Shown: positions 1 through 12,616, counted from the stretch's first letter. The stretch is DNA of 25,000 nucleotides from Actinidia chinensis (GCA_009663005.1 VIGQ01000131.1:7501-32500); one strand, 5' to 3'. Translations and numbers: made by a program. Notes: generated by a model from the letters alone, not told the origin.

Positions 1-2050
1 ATATAAACATAATTATTTCTTTATGAAATGTGGGTTGGAGCAAGTGCTTGATATAGACAATGTGTTAAAAAAGTCAACAGAATTACCGAACAAAACACAT
101 ATAGTGACAGAGAGACCTAAAAAGTGCTTCACTATTAAATAACCCTTGTTATAAATTTTCCAAGAATATTGATTTGCAAAGAGTCAAGATTTGATGACTT
201 CATTCAAAGACATCACAATAGATAAATCATAAAAATAAATGAAGTATAAACATAGAACGCATAAATTTTTCAACAAAAAATTGTCGGAACGTGCTATTGC
301 TCTGACATCACGAATTTCAATTGGTTAGCAGGTTTGAGATGAATATATTTGGATAACTGTAATTTGAGTTGAAATAAGAATTCATTACTAGGAAAGCGAT
401 TATTAGGAATCTAATAATATAAATAATCTTATTCCAATATTTGAGTTTCTTCAAGAATCTTAATCAGAAGTAATATTTTAGAAATGTTTTTAGAAGATTG
501 AATGAGGAATCTACCCTCTGAAACTTCTACAAACCACTCCAATAGCTTGTGGATTTTAACGTACTGGTGGGATTAGTGTGAGCAGAAAAAGGAATTTTAC
601 AAAGATCTTACCTTAATAATAGGATTTTGGAAGCACAAAATGGCCTTGTGCACAGTGCAAAGGCACAAGAAAAATATTTTAGTTTAGTACTGCTGAATAT
701 AGTATTACGATGTTACGTGACACGATCTTATTTCTTTTTACTATTTTTTAATGGTTGCATTTCTAAACACTAGTCGATCACGAGTTTCTAAATAGATGGT
801 AATACAAACCTGCACACAAAAACCGATACTATATAACACAATTATTTGAAAATTTTTTTATCACAAAAAATAAATAAGACAAAAGAAAAGAAAGAGACCA
901 AACAAAGAAAAAGGTTTACACTTTGGCCCCAAGTGTGATTTTGAAGAGAAAATGGAATCCTTTTGAGAAGCCCACTATTATGTCACTTTCTTCAAAAGTC
1001 AATATGGATGATTAATTGTACAATTTCAAAGAGAGAGTTAGGATCATTGCATAGTGATCTTTCCAGTTTGAATTTTAAAAAGGAAGTGACCCTACATGAT
1101 TGGCCTTTTAATTTTACTTTTCTACTGTCTTGATTTTTAAATACACATTTAGTTTGAATAATTGGCATGCGGAGAAGCATTTAGATAAGAGGGCCTCATT
1201 GAAAAAAGTGTTGTCCTTTTTTTCTAACTTAGTGGGGGGGGGGGGGGGGGGGGGGGGGAGGGGGGGGATTTATACTACAGTATACACCATTTTATTTTTA
1301 GGTGGAGTCTTTCTTTGATCCCCATAGTGATCTACTTGTATTTTCTTTTTTCTCTCTAAATTTTGATCATACATGCTTAAGAAGAAAAAAAAAAATAGAA
1401 AAGTTCGCTGATCACTGATTAGTGCTCAATGGGTCAATCTAATTTTTGTATTTTTTTCTCCTACCAAATCTGTAATACCAAACACAACTTACGGGAAACT
1501 TTTCTATATCAATAAATTTAAGTTGACCAGGTCCATACAGGGTTCCTCGATTTTAATCAGGAGTCTCGCTAGTGATAAGAGATTGGTATCCTTGATTAAT
1601 TGGTCCTAGCTGGGATACAAAAAATTATCAAAAAAAAAAGCCTAAGAAAAACATTAAACTAAAAAGATTAAAGTCATGAAATAACTACTCACATTGATGC
1701 TTGGACTAACATGATTTTATTTTTTTTCCTATATTATGAAATTAGAGAAGTCATTATCAACATATCAGGACCCTATACAAGCACCTATGCATCGTGTATC
1801 ATTTCCCCCCCTTTGGTTGGAAAGAGCGTTATTGCACTATTTCCACTCTAGGAACACTATACACACCCATAAAAACACCCATGCACTGTATATAAACAAA
1901 TTCCCTCATTCAACGGCTCTATGTAGCAATTAGTGATTTTTCTGCTTTGTTTGTTTAGCCCAAGCCAAACCCAAGAAGTGACCCTTTGTAGGTTTCATAG
2001 ACAAAAATTCAAAAATATAAAATCAACTTGAAAAAGCAAACCATTACTAT
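1..2050. other. Non-coding AT-rich intergenic DNA
   Basis: No open frame longer than about 65 codons and no frame-shifted protein similarity that I can recognise on either strand. The stretch is AT-rich with many short A and T runs. The only conspicuous structure is the poly-G run listed separately. Confidence 0.6.
1234..1267 (+). repeat. Poly-G homopolymer run (G25-A-G8)
   Basis: Twenty-five consecutive G, one A, then eight G, set in AT-rich DNA. Runs of this length are rare in plant DNA, can form G-quadruplex structures, and are poorly measured by every sequencing method, so the exact length should not be trusted. It accounts for the apparent glycine run in the short open frame across it, which is not a gene. 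Confidence 0.9.
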
Positions 2051-2054
2051 TATT

Positions 2055-2345
2055 CAGAATGAAAAATCATGGTTCGGATTGGTGCGTTGGAGAAAATTTA
2101 AAAACCTAACGAACATGGAACTGTGAAAACGAACTACACCGGAACCTATAGAATGGTGGTTTGATTCGGTTATATTCAGTTTAAAACCAAACCACCCAAA
2201 CCACAAAGAAATGTTGTCTTATCATTTTTAAGTTTGTATCTTGTAAACTAAAACCACATGCTCTAGTACAAAATCCTACCAAAATGTGGGGTTTAGTTCG
2301 TTCGGCCTATACGGTTTAGCAGTTGAATCGTTCTTACAAAAATCT
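2055..2345. repeat. GGTTCG/AACCGAAC-rich degenerate repeat with hairpin
   Basis: The stretch is enriched in GGTTCGG, GGTTTGATTCGG, AACCAAACC and GTTCGTTCGG words. GGTGGTTTG (2155-2163) and CAAACCACC (2188-2196) form a perfect 9-bp inverted repeat with a 24-base loop. Patches of this kind are common in plant intergenic DNA as remnants of simple or MITE-like repeats. I could not define element ends or a target-site duplication. Confidence 0.35.
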
Positions 2346-2349
2346 TAAA

Positions 2350-4627
2350 AATGGGTCATTATGCAATTAAGTTAATGGTATATTTTTTTATTTTATGTGA
2401 GTGAGAGGTTATATTGTAAATTGTTTCCCATAGTTTGATAATGTAGGCCCTACACATCATTATTAAAATTAAAAAAAAATGTGTGCATAAGTGCAAACAC
2501 AATTGTATACATATATACATAAAATAGGTACACACATAAATCTCCAAGATGATGAAGTTTACAGGGCATTTATGATGAAGCCTACTAGTTAGCGGGTACG
2601 AAGGACATTTCCAGTTCAAGAGACCTGATGAGGTGAAGCAATGATCTTTTGAAAAGGAACACAACTCAATTTGATAAGTATATTTGGGACAGAATGATAA
2701 TTACAATAGCAGGAGTTTCTATATATATGAATGCAGTAACTGCCAAAGATGAAATCATCACATAAATGATTGTGAAAAAAGGTACGATTGCAAAAAATGA
2801 TAATGATGTCAACAAAATGTGACACCCTATTTATAGGTTTATGCAGCACAATATATCACTGAAATCAAGGTTTCACTACGTTTAAAACGGATTATCATAT
2901 TATTTCAATCATCACAAAATGATAAGGTTTATCTATTTTGTCGGGTACTAAAATAGTAGCGACTCCATTTTTTTTTTACACGTTCGATATAGAATATTTC
3001 AAACGACATGGTCAATTTAAAAAACATTAGATATATATATATATAAACAATCGATTTACAATAAGAAAAAACAATTAAAAATCACACTCAACTTTCATCT
3101 ACTTAAGGCCATAATGTGAACAATATTAAATAATCTAAAATAAATTCGCGAACCATATATACATGAAACCAAATTATCCGCTATTGTAAGGTGAGGGTTG
3201 AAACTCTTTTTTAGTGATTCATATTTAAAAAAAAAAGTTTCTAAAATTCTATATTTTTATATTGCGTCAATTGGGTTTGGGCAAACACTAAAACAATTAA
3301 AAGAGTAGATCGACATTGGTAATGTGACATTATGCACTCAAGAATGACCCCCAGGGGGACGCTAGGGGCCACGCCAGCCCCAAAGTTCTTCAAAAAATCT
3401 TAGGTTTATAGCAGTGTACCTACTAATAGTACAAAATTATACCAAATGAGCTACTTAAATATTAAAATTAATGTTGCCATACTTGTGCTGCACATACCAC
3501 TCTTTCTTTTCAACGTAAGTATACAATTATGGCCATGGTTGTGAATTGGAAATTATTAGGTGAAAAATATGTTGTGTGTTCTTGGTAGAGAGTAGCAGTA
3601 GCACCTAGGAAGGCCACTTCATCGTTGCAGTCGGACTTCTGCTATGAGCACATTGCAACTACTTTTATAAATTTTGGGTTGCAATCTGCAACTTTTGAAT
3701 CTTCAAACAATTTTACAAAAATACTTGGCCTGTTTTTCTTTTTCAACCAAATGAGACAGACAAGCTATTCAACACCGTTGCCAGACAAAATGGGCCAATG
3801 TAGGGTCCCTCAAGTTCTGAAAAAATTCACTTGGCCCTCTTAATGCGAGATATTTTTGTACAATCGTTAGGGTTTAAGTTTTATGATATAGTGTTAAGTT
3901 TGAGAAAACTCTAAACTACGTCGAATCCAAATGATTTATTTTGTAAGATTTGTTGAGATAGTTTTTATACTAAAAATAAGATAATTAGACATCGATAGTC
4001 ATATAATAAAAATTATCTTTATTGAAAGTAAATATAATTTTAAAACTAGACATCCATTTATATAAGGTAAATAAATTCGATCAGTGATTATCGATCTTTT
4101 GATCAACTCGATTCTCAACCCGATAATCTTCCTATCACGCTATACAAAGATAACGGTCGGATCACTGGGTTAGTCCACGAAAGTCCTTATTCCCTCTAAT
4201 TTTGTACCCAAGTCTCAATTTTGAACTTTTTAAAAGCCTGATCTAGAGTCGCAAGAAGAACTCAGCAAAATGAGATCACTTCTATTTCATAAATTATATG
4301 CAGTATTATTTGGCCCCTATCAAATCTTTTTTGGAAAAATTAAACAAGTGGTTTGACCGAAATGGCAAATCCGGTGGATCCCAACATTTGATAATCATAA
4401 ACTTTTTGTGAATATTTTGTAATTTATCAGTAAATATGGATGATTTATTGAACTAACAAGTGGAAATCTAGAAATAATTGGCTAACTAGAACCAAACTTC
4501 AATACTCATCTGATTGGTGTGTTTTTTTGCTTTGCATAGCGTGGGCGGTGTGGGACAGGCTGCAAGACCCCAACCTCTGGATAATACTTTTAAATATTTT
4601 TATATATAAAAAACAATCAAATTGTTA
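2350..4627. other. Non-coding intergenic DNA
   Basis: AT-rich throughout, with a short (AT)n tract near 3032-3044 and small GC-richer patches near 3345-3390 and 4540-4580. The open frames of 72-101 codons here have no recognisable motifs, and their composition looks like chance translation of AT-rich DNA. I see no gene. Confidence 0.5.
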
Positions 4628-5443
4628 GGGTTGTTTACACTTTGCAGTCCTAAACTTACATCAATCTCACTTTGCACTATCTACTTGTAATGCAAGTGCA
4701 ATGTTCCCTTCTGTCTGGCTTGGTGTTAGAAGGGTGGACGTAAGTTGGCTGCGCCAAAGCGTGCATTCTGGCAAAAGAAATATTAATAGGATATCCCATA
4801 TACACATTTATTAATCTACAAGCCTTCAAACACACAACACAAAAAAAAGTCCGTAAAACTTGAGGGAAAACCGGAGAGATGGAGAAAATGGATTACTTAC
4901 AAATTTGTCCATGTTTCTGGTTGGCATAACCCTAGGTCATTACCCGCAAAGAATGTATCATACTTTCTAATTGAGCTCCATTATGGACTATTTACATTAT
5001 AACGCAATACAAAATTGTAGAAAAATCTTCATCCTACACAAAATGGTGGGTGTAAGAGTTCACAACACCAATGGATCGCTCTCCTCGAGCTCATGTACTT
5101 ACGACAACCATTGTTTCAAATGAAATCTTACCATCACATTGGCTTAATTTAAATGACAATTAGGGTATAGAGAAGGAATGTAAATGAGGAAAATCCATTC
5201 AGGATGACGACTCCATGGACATCATCAACATTGAAAGATAGTAAAGTTTACTCCAATACCTTGAAAATGCCCATGTGAACTTCGAAGGGGTATTTTCCCG
5301 ATTAGCTACTAAATGACAACTAAATGAAGTGGGTCATTCACTACTACTCTAAGCTGAGGGATTGACCTATTACACAATCGACAAGTAGACGTGTATAAAG
5401 GTTAATTTGATAAAAAGTATAGGTTATAAAGTGCAATTTACCC
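4628..5443. mobile_element. Non-autonomous Mutator-like TIR element (putative)
   Basis: The left end begins GGGTTGTTTACACTTT. The reverse complement of the right end begins GGGTAAATTGCACTTT. The similarity continues imperfectly for about 65 bp, and both arms share TCTACTTGT at matching depth (around 4680 and 5385). The 9-bp flanks AAATTGTTA (4619-4627) and AAACTTTAA (5444-5452) match at 6 of 9 positions, compatible with a degraded 9-bp target duplication, the size used by Mutator-like elements. The 816-bp interior has no transposase-like frame, so it would be moved in trans. The class assignment is inferred from arm length and duplication size only. Confidence 0.42.
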
Positions 5444-5891
5444 AAACTTTAATTGGGTATTAAATATTATTCCACACGTATTACCCCAAGGAAGACTTCC
5501 GACCAGCTTAAAATCCCTTGAAATTTCTGTTATTCTATACATCTGGCGTATGCTAGCAGTGTCAGTAGTTCCTCAAAAACGATCGATTCGCGAACTGACG
5601 GTTGCAGTCTGTTATCGGATACTTAGAATTATACCCTGATCGAGCAGACTGCTGCTGCATCAAAGCAGACACATGCTCAGTAGGGTTTAGACACCGAGTA
5701 TGTTGCAGCCGAGCAATAGTCCATCCTAAGAACGAATTGTACCACCGTGTTCATCTAATTTTCTAATTGCCACCTTTATAACTTTTATCTTTTCGGCACT
5801 GTTTTGAATTTCCCTCTGTTCACTCCTTGAGTGATTTCCTAGGTGGGATTTTTTTCTGATAGCTTAAACCATCTGTTTCTCTTGGCGATAC
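5444..5891 (+). promoter_or_regulatory. Upstream region and probable leader exon of the C2-domain locus
   Basis: This stretch lies directly upstream of the probable leader intron of the C2 locus. A weak TATA-like TTTATAAC occurs near 5770, followed by a pyrimidine-rich leader-like stretch up to a plausible splice donor (GATAC|GTGAGA) at 5892. A hairpin with perfect arms GCAGTCTG (5604-5611) and CAGACTGC (5645-5652) lies farther upstream. The transcription start is not certain; this is inferred from position and composition. Confidence 0.3.
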
Positions 5892-6853
5892 GTGAGATCG
5901 AGTACGGTTTTACTTTCCTTGTTCAATGTTTTTTCCCCTTGGATTGTAAAGTGGGAAAGCTTATGAGAATTTGTTAATATCTTGATGCAATTGGTCACCA
6001 GTTTTGGCTATTAGCGTTGGGTTTGATTGTGAGAAGTTAGAGATACAAATTGATTTTTTGCCTGTTTCAGGGTTTAGGGCCCAGTAGTTTGCTGAGAGAT
6101 CTCCTTTTGGGGTGCTACTGGGTTTATTTTGCAAATTGTGTATACTTCCGCCTCAAAGTTAAGGTCATAGATTTTGGTTGGTTCTTTTGCTGTGTTTTTG
6201 AGTTTTGAGGAATATAAATACTATTTTGGATTCTGCAGTTTTATAAAAAAATTTGTCTTATTCCATCAGAGTGTTACTTTATTTTTTGATAACTTCCAAC
6301 TCGGATGGTCTAAGCCACCAACTCATTTTGACTAATCTCACCATACCACTAGTGCGCTTGATTAAAGATAATGAAAGTCCCGAGGACTAACCCCAAATTG
6401 ATAATATCACTTGTGAACTGACCCAACCTATTGCCTGGCCACCCTGCCACCCCTGGGGTTAACTCTAGGTTTAAAATTTGATTGAGGTTGGTGGTGTTGA
6501 GGAGTTTTGAGTTCTGTGAATTGTAGCATTCTAAAATTGGCACCAATATTGCTGATCTTGACTTTTAGGATTGTACTTGGGTCTTGGAGAGTGGGAAGTT
6601 TATAGTCTTATAGGAATTTGATTTAAGGTTTATTTTGACTTCCAAGACGTTTGAATTCTGGGTTCTTAAGAAATGTTGAACTTTGCAACTTATCTTTTGA
6701 TGTGAATATAGATAGTGTCTTGGGATTTTCCGGAGAGTTGGGTTTTTAAGTACGTCAGATCTTGATCTTGATTTTGATTGGATGTTCTTGTTGTTGGCTT
6801 CAATCTCTTAGCTTTTTACTTAATAAATTCGTTATTTCTTCGATTTTGTCCAG
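5892..6853 (+). other. Probable 5'-leader intron of the C2-domain locus
   Basis: The stretch is T-rich, typical of plant introns. It is bounded by a good donor (GTGAGA at 5892) and an acceptor (TTTTGTCCAG ending at 6853) only 20 bases before the recognisable ATG at 6874. Long leader introns are common in plant genes. A (TTTAGGG)-like telo-box word occurs near 6070. The exact donor is a guess. Keeping an intron here would argue against a retro-processed copy. Confidence 0.4.
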
Positions 6854-6873
6854 GCTTAATTTGATTGGTATCA

Positions 6874-8155
6874 ATGGAATCTCCTCAAATCTGTTGTATC
6901 CACTTCTGTTTATTCTGAGCCCCGAGAAGCCGAAATTTCACAAGTTTCTTCCACGGGACATGAGGTTCTCCAAGCAAGGAAAAACCGACGTAAAGGGCAC
7001 TATTGGTGTCTTGAGGTGTATAGACATTCAAGCTAGGGACATCCAAAACATCTGCATTTACCATAGCAAGATTTTATGCCAATGGATTTACCTACGAGCG
7101 ATTTTCCGAAAACACTGGGTGTTTCCATCGGACCATTAATGGCGGGGAAGAAATCCGGTCTCAATGAGAAAAACTCAGACCTCAAGGTTGGGACAATCGA
7201 TTTATTAAATCAAGTGTGCGATTTTGATTGCTGAGCAGGGTGGGAAAACTATCTCGCGGAACAGTTGTTAGGGTTTGCTTTGGTGCCCATGTCTGAAGTC
7301 CTCATCAAGAATGGTAAGTTGGAGAAAGAGTTCTCCATTATCCTCCACCGATCCTTCCATTCCCCGGCAGGGTTCGTTAGTTGTCTCTCTCGTACAGCGG
7401 GGGCTTCGCCGGAACGGAAGTATAGCGCTTTCTCTATTGCCTGCTGCTGAAACCAAGGGTGGTCGGGATTTAGAAACTAACAGAGTCACTTCCCAGTGAG
7501 CTTGACAAGATTGAATTCCCGGATCGAAGATTGTGAATGAGAATAATATGATGCTTTCGGAATATTGGAAATCCAATGCACCGATATGGACTCCCAGAGC
7601 TCTGAGGCTTGGTCTTCAGATACCGAAAATCCGCCTGTGAGTCAGAAATAGAAAATTGGCATTCGCGTGGTTTGAAAGCTTCTCAACCCGGCACTACTAT
7701 TGAGTCGATCCCAAAAACGGACTCTCCCCGCAAGAAGCTAAGGCTGTGTCAAACTAATGGGTTCCATCGGTTCAGTTCCTGCAAGTTCCGAATCCTACCA
7801 AGCTCCGTGGAGCTTCTAAATCCCCCAATGAAGCATCATACGTTTCGCTCAAAGGAAAACCTAAAGGGAAAAAGGGGAAGATGTGGGAGGGAGCGTGAAG
7901 TGTCGATTCATTTGCCAAGCCTATTGTAGAATGTTAAGTATAGACCGAGCCAAAGATGGTGCAATCAGGAATAGTGGACATGTACTATGAAAAGCATTGC
8001 AGCAATTACGGAGTCATTGGCAAAGATGAAGACTTGCTGATGGACATTGAGAGTGGGCACTGCCAGTTCTGAAGTTCAAGTTCTGATCAGAAGTTGCCAG
8101 CATCAACAAAACAATGGCTCCCCGAGTGGTTTATGGGAGTAGGGCTTTCTTCTGA
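6874..8155 (+). pseudogene. C2/CaLB-domain (calcium-dependent lipid-binding) protein gene, disrupted by many indels
   Basis: The plant C2-domain family annotated as calcium-dependent lipid-binding (CaLB) proteins is recognisable along the whole stretch, but only by switching frames. The start reads MESPQ (6874), then SEPEKPKF after a one-base shift. The C2 core follows: ARDIQNICIYH (about 7032-7064), GGGRNPV, NYLAEQLLGFALVP (from 7247), NGKLEKEFS and FHSPAGFV (7355-7378). The low-complexity tail shows ELDKIEFPD (7498-7524) and QQFTESLAKMK (about 8000-8035). It ends NNGSRVVYGSRAFF and TGA at 8153-8155. The restored length would be near 425 codons. I see no intron in the coding part. At least ten frame changes are needed, mostly single-base, for example 'ccccgag' for 'cccgag' near 8120. 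C2 domains bind membrane lipids, often with calcium; this member's substrate is unknown to me. Identity is secure at family level. Whether it is a true pseudogene or a consensus-error artefact is open. Confidence 0.82.
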
Positions 8156-8450
8156 GCGTTTCTTTTGTTTCATGGTTCGTAAGCGGAAACAAGGAAGTGA
8201 CTTAGATAGAAACTAGAATCTAGACAGTGCTCATGGTAAATGTCAAAGGTATTGTGTATTGTGGTGCGTGCTGTGTATGTTGGGATGTTAGATGCATGGG
8301 AAAATTCATGACTTCATGTGTTACAAGCTTTGTTATATCAAATTTCTTTTCACTCGTATGGAACTCCTTGTTTTCGATCTACTTTTGACGTATTAACCTT
8401 TGATGATTGTGAAACAATGACCATTACATAATTTCCTTCGTTTGTCATTG
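8156..8450 (+). other. Probable 3'-untranslated region of the C2-domain locus
   Basis: Directly follows the recognisable C-terminus and TGA. The DNA is T/G-rich without coding features. AATTTCTTTTC and GTGTTACAAGC stretches resemble a plant 3' end, but no single polyadenylation signal can be chosen with confidence. Confidence 0.35.
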
Positions 8451-10260
8451 GCTATTTGTAATCAGTCTCACTAAAGAAAAAAAAGGGTTTAATGTGCAAT
8501 TATACCAGGATGATTGTTTTTGATGATGATACTAAGAATGAGCCAAAGTATTTTGGGCCGCTCAAGAGAAGGCATGATCATCCGCATTCAGAATATCTGA
8601 GCCCTTGAATTCTTATTCACAAATCTTCAAATTTCATTGCAGTCCATCGGATGGTTGGTTACATCTCACCAGTGATTTTGGGCATTCGATTCTGGTTCAT
8701 TCGAGTTTTCAGTGATGGGCGAATTCATGTCATCACCACATAAGGGGTCTCTTGGGAAAATCAAACCCCGCTTAATGCCTTGCGAATTTTCTCACCAAGC
8801 TTTCTTCGAGGTATTTATAACCTCCTTAACCATTTACCGTTGGAAACCCTTTCCTTTAGAAGGAAATCCTAGGGACAAATTTTATAGAATTAGCACCTTT
8901 CTTTTTGTCCGGTAGTTTTAGAAGTCTTCAAAATTTTCAAATACTTACAGATTGGCTATTAAAATTTCTTCAAAATTATAACATAGTGAATGAATTCACG
9001 TAACTAACGCTTCCAAACTCCTCGAAATATAAAATACGCAAAAAAATTACGTAAAAGATTTATGTTTTGTACACTTGTTTTCATGTTCTAATTGACACCC
9101 ACCAAGAGGGAAAGTTCTAATCTCAATGAGATAGAATCAACAATTGCCATGGAATTCATAGCTTCATATTCTGAGTGCGAATTTATGGTACCCTGCAAGT
9201 GCTGTGATGGTAATTTTAGTTTGACGTATCGAGTTATTATGACATCCATACAATCATCGGTGTAGGTATTGAAATGCGTTTGATCATTGTGATCCTTTAT
9301 ACTGCATAAAGGGATTTTCAACAAAAACTCGAGGTTCTTGGATTTCCTTCGTGATCAATGACCAACTGCCAGCATTGTCTCCTTTTGTATCTATATGATT
9401 CCATCGTCTCGTTTAGTTCTTTAACAGATACGTACAATAATGTCACAAATATGCGATATCAAGGATTTATAGCTTTATGATTTATGATTGAATACAAATT
9501 AATTGCTCCGGAGGCCCCGTATTTGTTAAGTTTTTAGGCTTGTTAAGAATTTAACTGACTTTCTTTCTTTCCTTTCTTTTTTCTCCCCAATTACTTTTCC
9601 CATGAAGAATGGAAGAATCCGGCCGATAAAAGCAGGAGTAAAAGGCTAAAAAAAAGGAAAGAAAAAAAGAGAAAATCCACAAAACAATAAAGATCTTCAT
9701 TGTGGCTGAGGGAGGAAAATGGTTTTGTTTTCTATGGCGATGCCGTGAAATGATATTTGAAATATGCCTTGCAAGTAGCCAGGTCAATGATTCACTTTTA
9801 TATGTCCTGTTTCGGCGTCAGTTATATTTGTTTTGGATAAAATAACCCATTTTTAAACACTGTTCGGGGTGGTTGTATTTGGGAGATTATTTTTTTTATA
9901 AATGGTTATATTGGTATGTTGGGGTAATTTCTGTTTTTTTTTCTTCAAATCATTTCAAATCCCAAACAACCAGATATTTACAAAAAACAGACACATGATT
10001 TTTTGGTTTACCCAATTCAAACAACAAATTTTTTGGTATCACTTTAGCTTGTTAATCCAGAAATGGAAAGAACATAAATTTTTTAGCTAACTCAAACGGG
10101 GCATTATTCCTACTAACCACAAAAGTTCAAAAGGGCCTTTGTTGCCTTTTTTTTTTTTTTTGCCTTTGAAAACTATGTCTGATGGGTGGGATCTGCTTTC
10201 TATTCTGTAATTTTTCATTTTCTAACTTTTTTAAATTGTGTTGATCAAGAATCTTATATA
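8450..10260. other. Non-coding intergenic DNA with a polypurine/polypyrimidine inverted pair
   Basis: No recognisable gene. A polypyrimidine block (CTTTCTTTCCTTTCTTTTTT, about 9560-9585) is matched about 60 bases downstream by a polypurine block (GGAAAGAAAAAAAGAGAAAA, about 9655-9675). Together they form an imperfect inverted repeat around a GC-richer loop. From about 9860 to 10110 the DNA resembles a worn hAT- or PIF-like small element (GGGTGGTTGTATTTGGG at left, ACTCAAACGGGGC at right), but the ends do not match well enough to call. Confidence 0.4.
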
Positions 10261-10269
10261 TTTTTGGTC

Positions 10270-10440
10270 CCTTTTAATTAGAGAAATTGAGAGAGAATTA
10301 ATTTTTTTATCTAACTTTAAGAAAATTTTTTAATTATTAAAGACAAATTTAGCAATTGATCGAGCATAATGTTTTTTGTCTTTAATAAAAAACAATTTTT
10401 TTTTAATAGATAAATAGGAAATTATATTCCTCCAAATTTC
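10270..10440. repeat. AT-rich foldback (MITE-like) repeat
   Basis: TTATTAAAGACAAA (10334-10347) and TTTGTCTTTAATAA (10375-10388) are perfect 14-bp inverted arms with a 27-base loop. Outside them the similarity continues imperfectly: TTTTTTTATCTAACTT at left against AATAGATAAATAGG at right. This suggests a foldback of about 170 bp. No clear target duplication was found, so the exact ends are uncertain. Confidence 0.4.
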
Positions 10441-12300
10441 TTTATCAAGGAGCCTGGAAAAATGTAAATTGTTGATATAAAAATAGTCAAAAAACAAACT
10501 TAATAACGGATGGAAAAATTTCGAAAACTAAAGTAGCTAAAAAAACAAAAAAAACAACCAACACGTATCATTAGAAAAGGCCATATTCCAATGAGCTATC
10601 CGATAGTTTTTGGTGAGGTGAAAGATTTTTTAAACATAATCTATCATTTATCTATTTATTAGTAATGTCTGTATCTAAGCGACATCTTAAAAAAAAATGC
10701 CTTTTATGAGTACCGTTAGATTTTAAAATTAAAACGAAAGATCTCAACGTCAGATAAAAGAAAATTTGCATGCATATACGAAAAAATACATTATACAAAA
10801 TAAACAAATACAATTAGAAACTACAATGATTTGACATTTTTTTTTTAGTTTAAGAGAAATGAGGAGGAACAAAAGCAAGAAGATTGTGTTTTAGTTTTTT
10901 TTTGGTGCGAGGTCTCACTACAACAATTGATCCTAAGTAGAAAAAAATAGCCAAATTAAAGTTTTTTGATTTATTAGATAAAAAACTATATGGGTCCCAC
11001 AATTTGATTTGAGAAGAAGGAAGTGGATTTTTTTGAGAAAAAAATAATATTAGGTGAAACTCACAGTTAAAGTAATTTAAATGAATTCCAATCAGACTAA
11101 AAATGGAAGATAGTTTGATTGATTTAAAATGAATTGGTGTGATTTAATTATAGATATATCTATCAAGTGGGTTGTGGGCTCTTGGATGCCCGTGACAATG
11201 ACGTCCAATTGCTTGGATCACTCGAGCTGTGAGAAAAAAGCACCCCAACGTTGTTTACCAATGGGTCCATAGCAATCAAACACCTCCAAATACAGCCTGG
11301 GGTGTTTGAATTTTAAAGATTGGAGGGGATAGGAAAAAAAAATAAAAAGTTTATGAATCAACTATCAAATTATGTGGATCACTAATGTTTTATTTTCTTT
11401 TTCCTGTTCCCATACCAACTGCTTAATTTACAAATCAACATTCCCAGTATTTTTAACAAAGCATAAGGAATGACTATAAGATATAACCTTGAGATTAGAA
11501 ATTTTGCCACAGAAAAAAAGTGATAAAAAGGATTGTATTTGGAATAAATAGATTTAGAAAAAAAACTTGTCAAGGAAAAAAAATTGGTATGGGGAGGAAA
11601 GAAATTAAATGAAAAAGTTACCATTCGGGATATCCGGTTGTCATTCCTTTTACCGTGTCCTTTGAATCGTAAATTCCTCACCAAAATCAACGTCCAACAA
11701 CAACCCAAATGAAGACCGCTGAAAGGACTAGAAGGGAAATATTCAAACCAGCTGCTTAGGAGGCTTTCCCTAGTCAGACTATTTCAAGGATTTGATCAAG
11801 TGGGTGTTGAGAAGGAGCCACAAACTATATTAATCGACTTATCAAAATCATTTGACCTGACCAAGTTGTAAATGCAACAAGTTTTTTGAGCGTTGGAGGT
11901 ACATTGAACAGGAAAAGAAGAGAAACAATTGTTCAAGCAGCGCAATCAAACATCTTATATCATGCAAAATGAAGTTTAAAAGGGAATTAGGGTTTTTCAG
12001 TAATTATTTAATGGAATCCTAAATGGGTATACCCTCAATGTTTCACACTAATAAGAGAAACCAGAACATCACAACAATCTGACAAAAAAGAAAAAAAACA
12101 ATCACCGAGGGGAAAGAAAAAGATTTCTACGACAAGAGCAGCAACTATGCACGGTTGGCAAACAAGAAAAAAATGAATATCAAAAGAAGTAACACTCTAG
12201 AACTGATTGACTACAGCGGACGAATCTTGGCCGGAGTTATGCCACACAAATCATCAGATTATCAAATGCCAATAAAGGAACCTAAATGAGTAATAGAAAA
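10440..12300. other. Non-coding AT-rich intergenic DNA
   Basis: Long A and T runs dominate. A short inverted repeat (CAAACACC at about 11279, GGTGTTTG at about 11301) is the only ordered feature I noted. The 108-codon minus-strand frame at 11382-11708 is phenylalanine/lysine-rich, has no motif, and is probably chance. Confidence 0.45.
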
Positions 12301-12616
12301 GAAATCTAAAACCTTCACAAAATCCCTTGTAAGTGTGCTCTCTTGGAAAAGTTATTACTTCAATCCAGCATCCCCATTAGCCATATACGTCGGTTTCTTT
12401 ATAACCTGAGATATTAATTTATGAGGGATATGTTGCAAAAACTGAAGTCTCTTCACATGTTTCACTGAAGTCTTTTTTGCATATAGTAACCTTCTGTTAA
12501 GCGAAAATAGTAGTCTTATGCAAGCAAGTCCTGAGCAAGTTTGAGAGGAAATACCGAGTCCCATACAAGAGGAATATCTGAAGTAGAAATGCAGAAGTTG
12601 GTTGGTGAGATGTTAA

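Noticed and set aside
1130..1318. Frame with a glycine run
   Set aside because: The glycines come from the poly-G tract.
7268..7576. Minus-strand 102-codon frame
   Set aside because: Antisense of the C2 core, which is clearly coded on the plus strand.
9860..10110. Possible hAT-like small element
   Set aside because: The putative ends share only a few bases and no target duplication was seen.
11382..11708. 108-codon minus-strand frame
   Set aside because: Phe/Lys/Ser composition expected of chance translation of AT-rich DNA; no motif.
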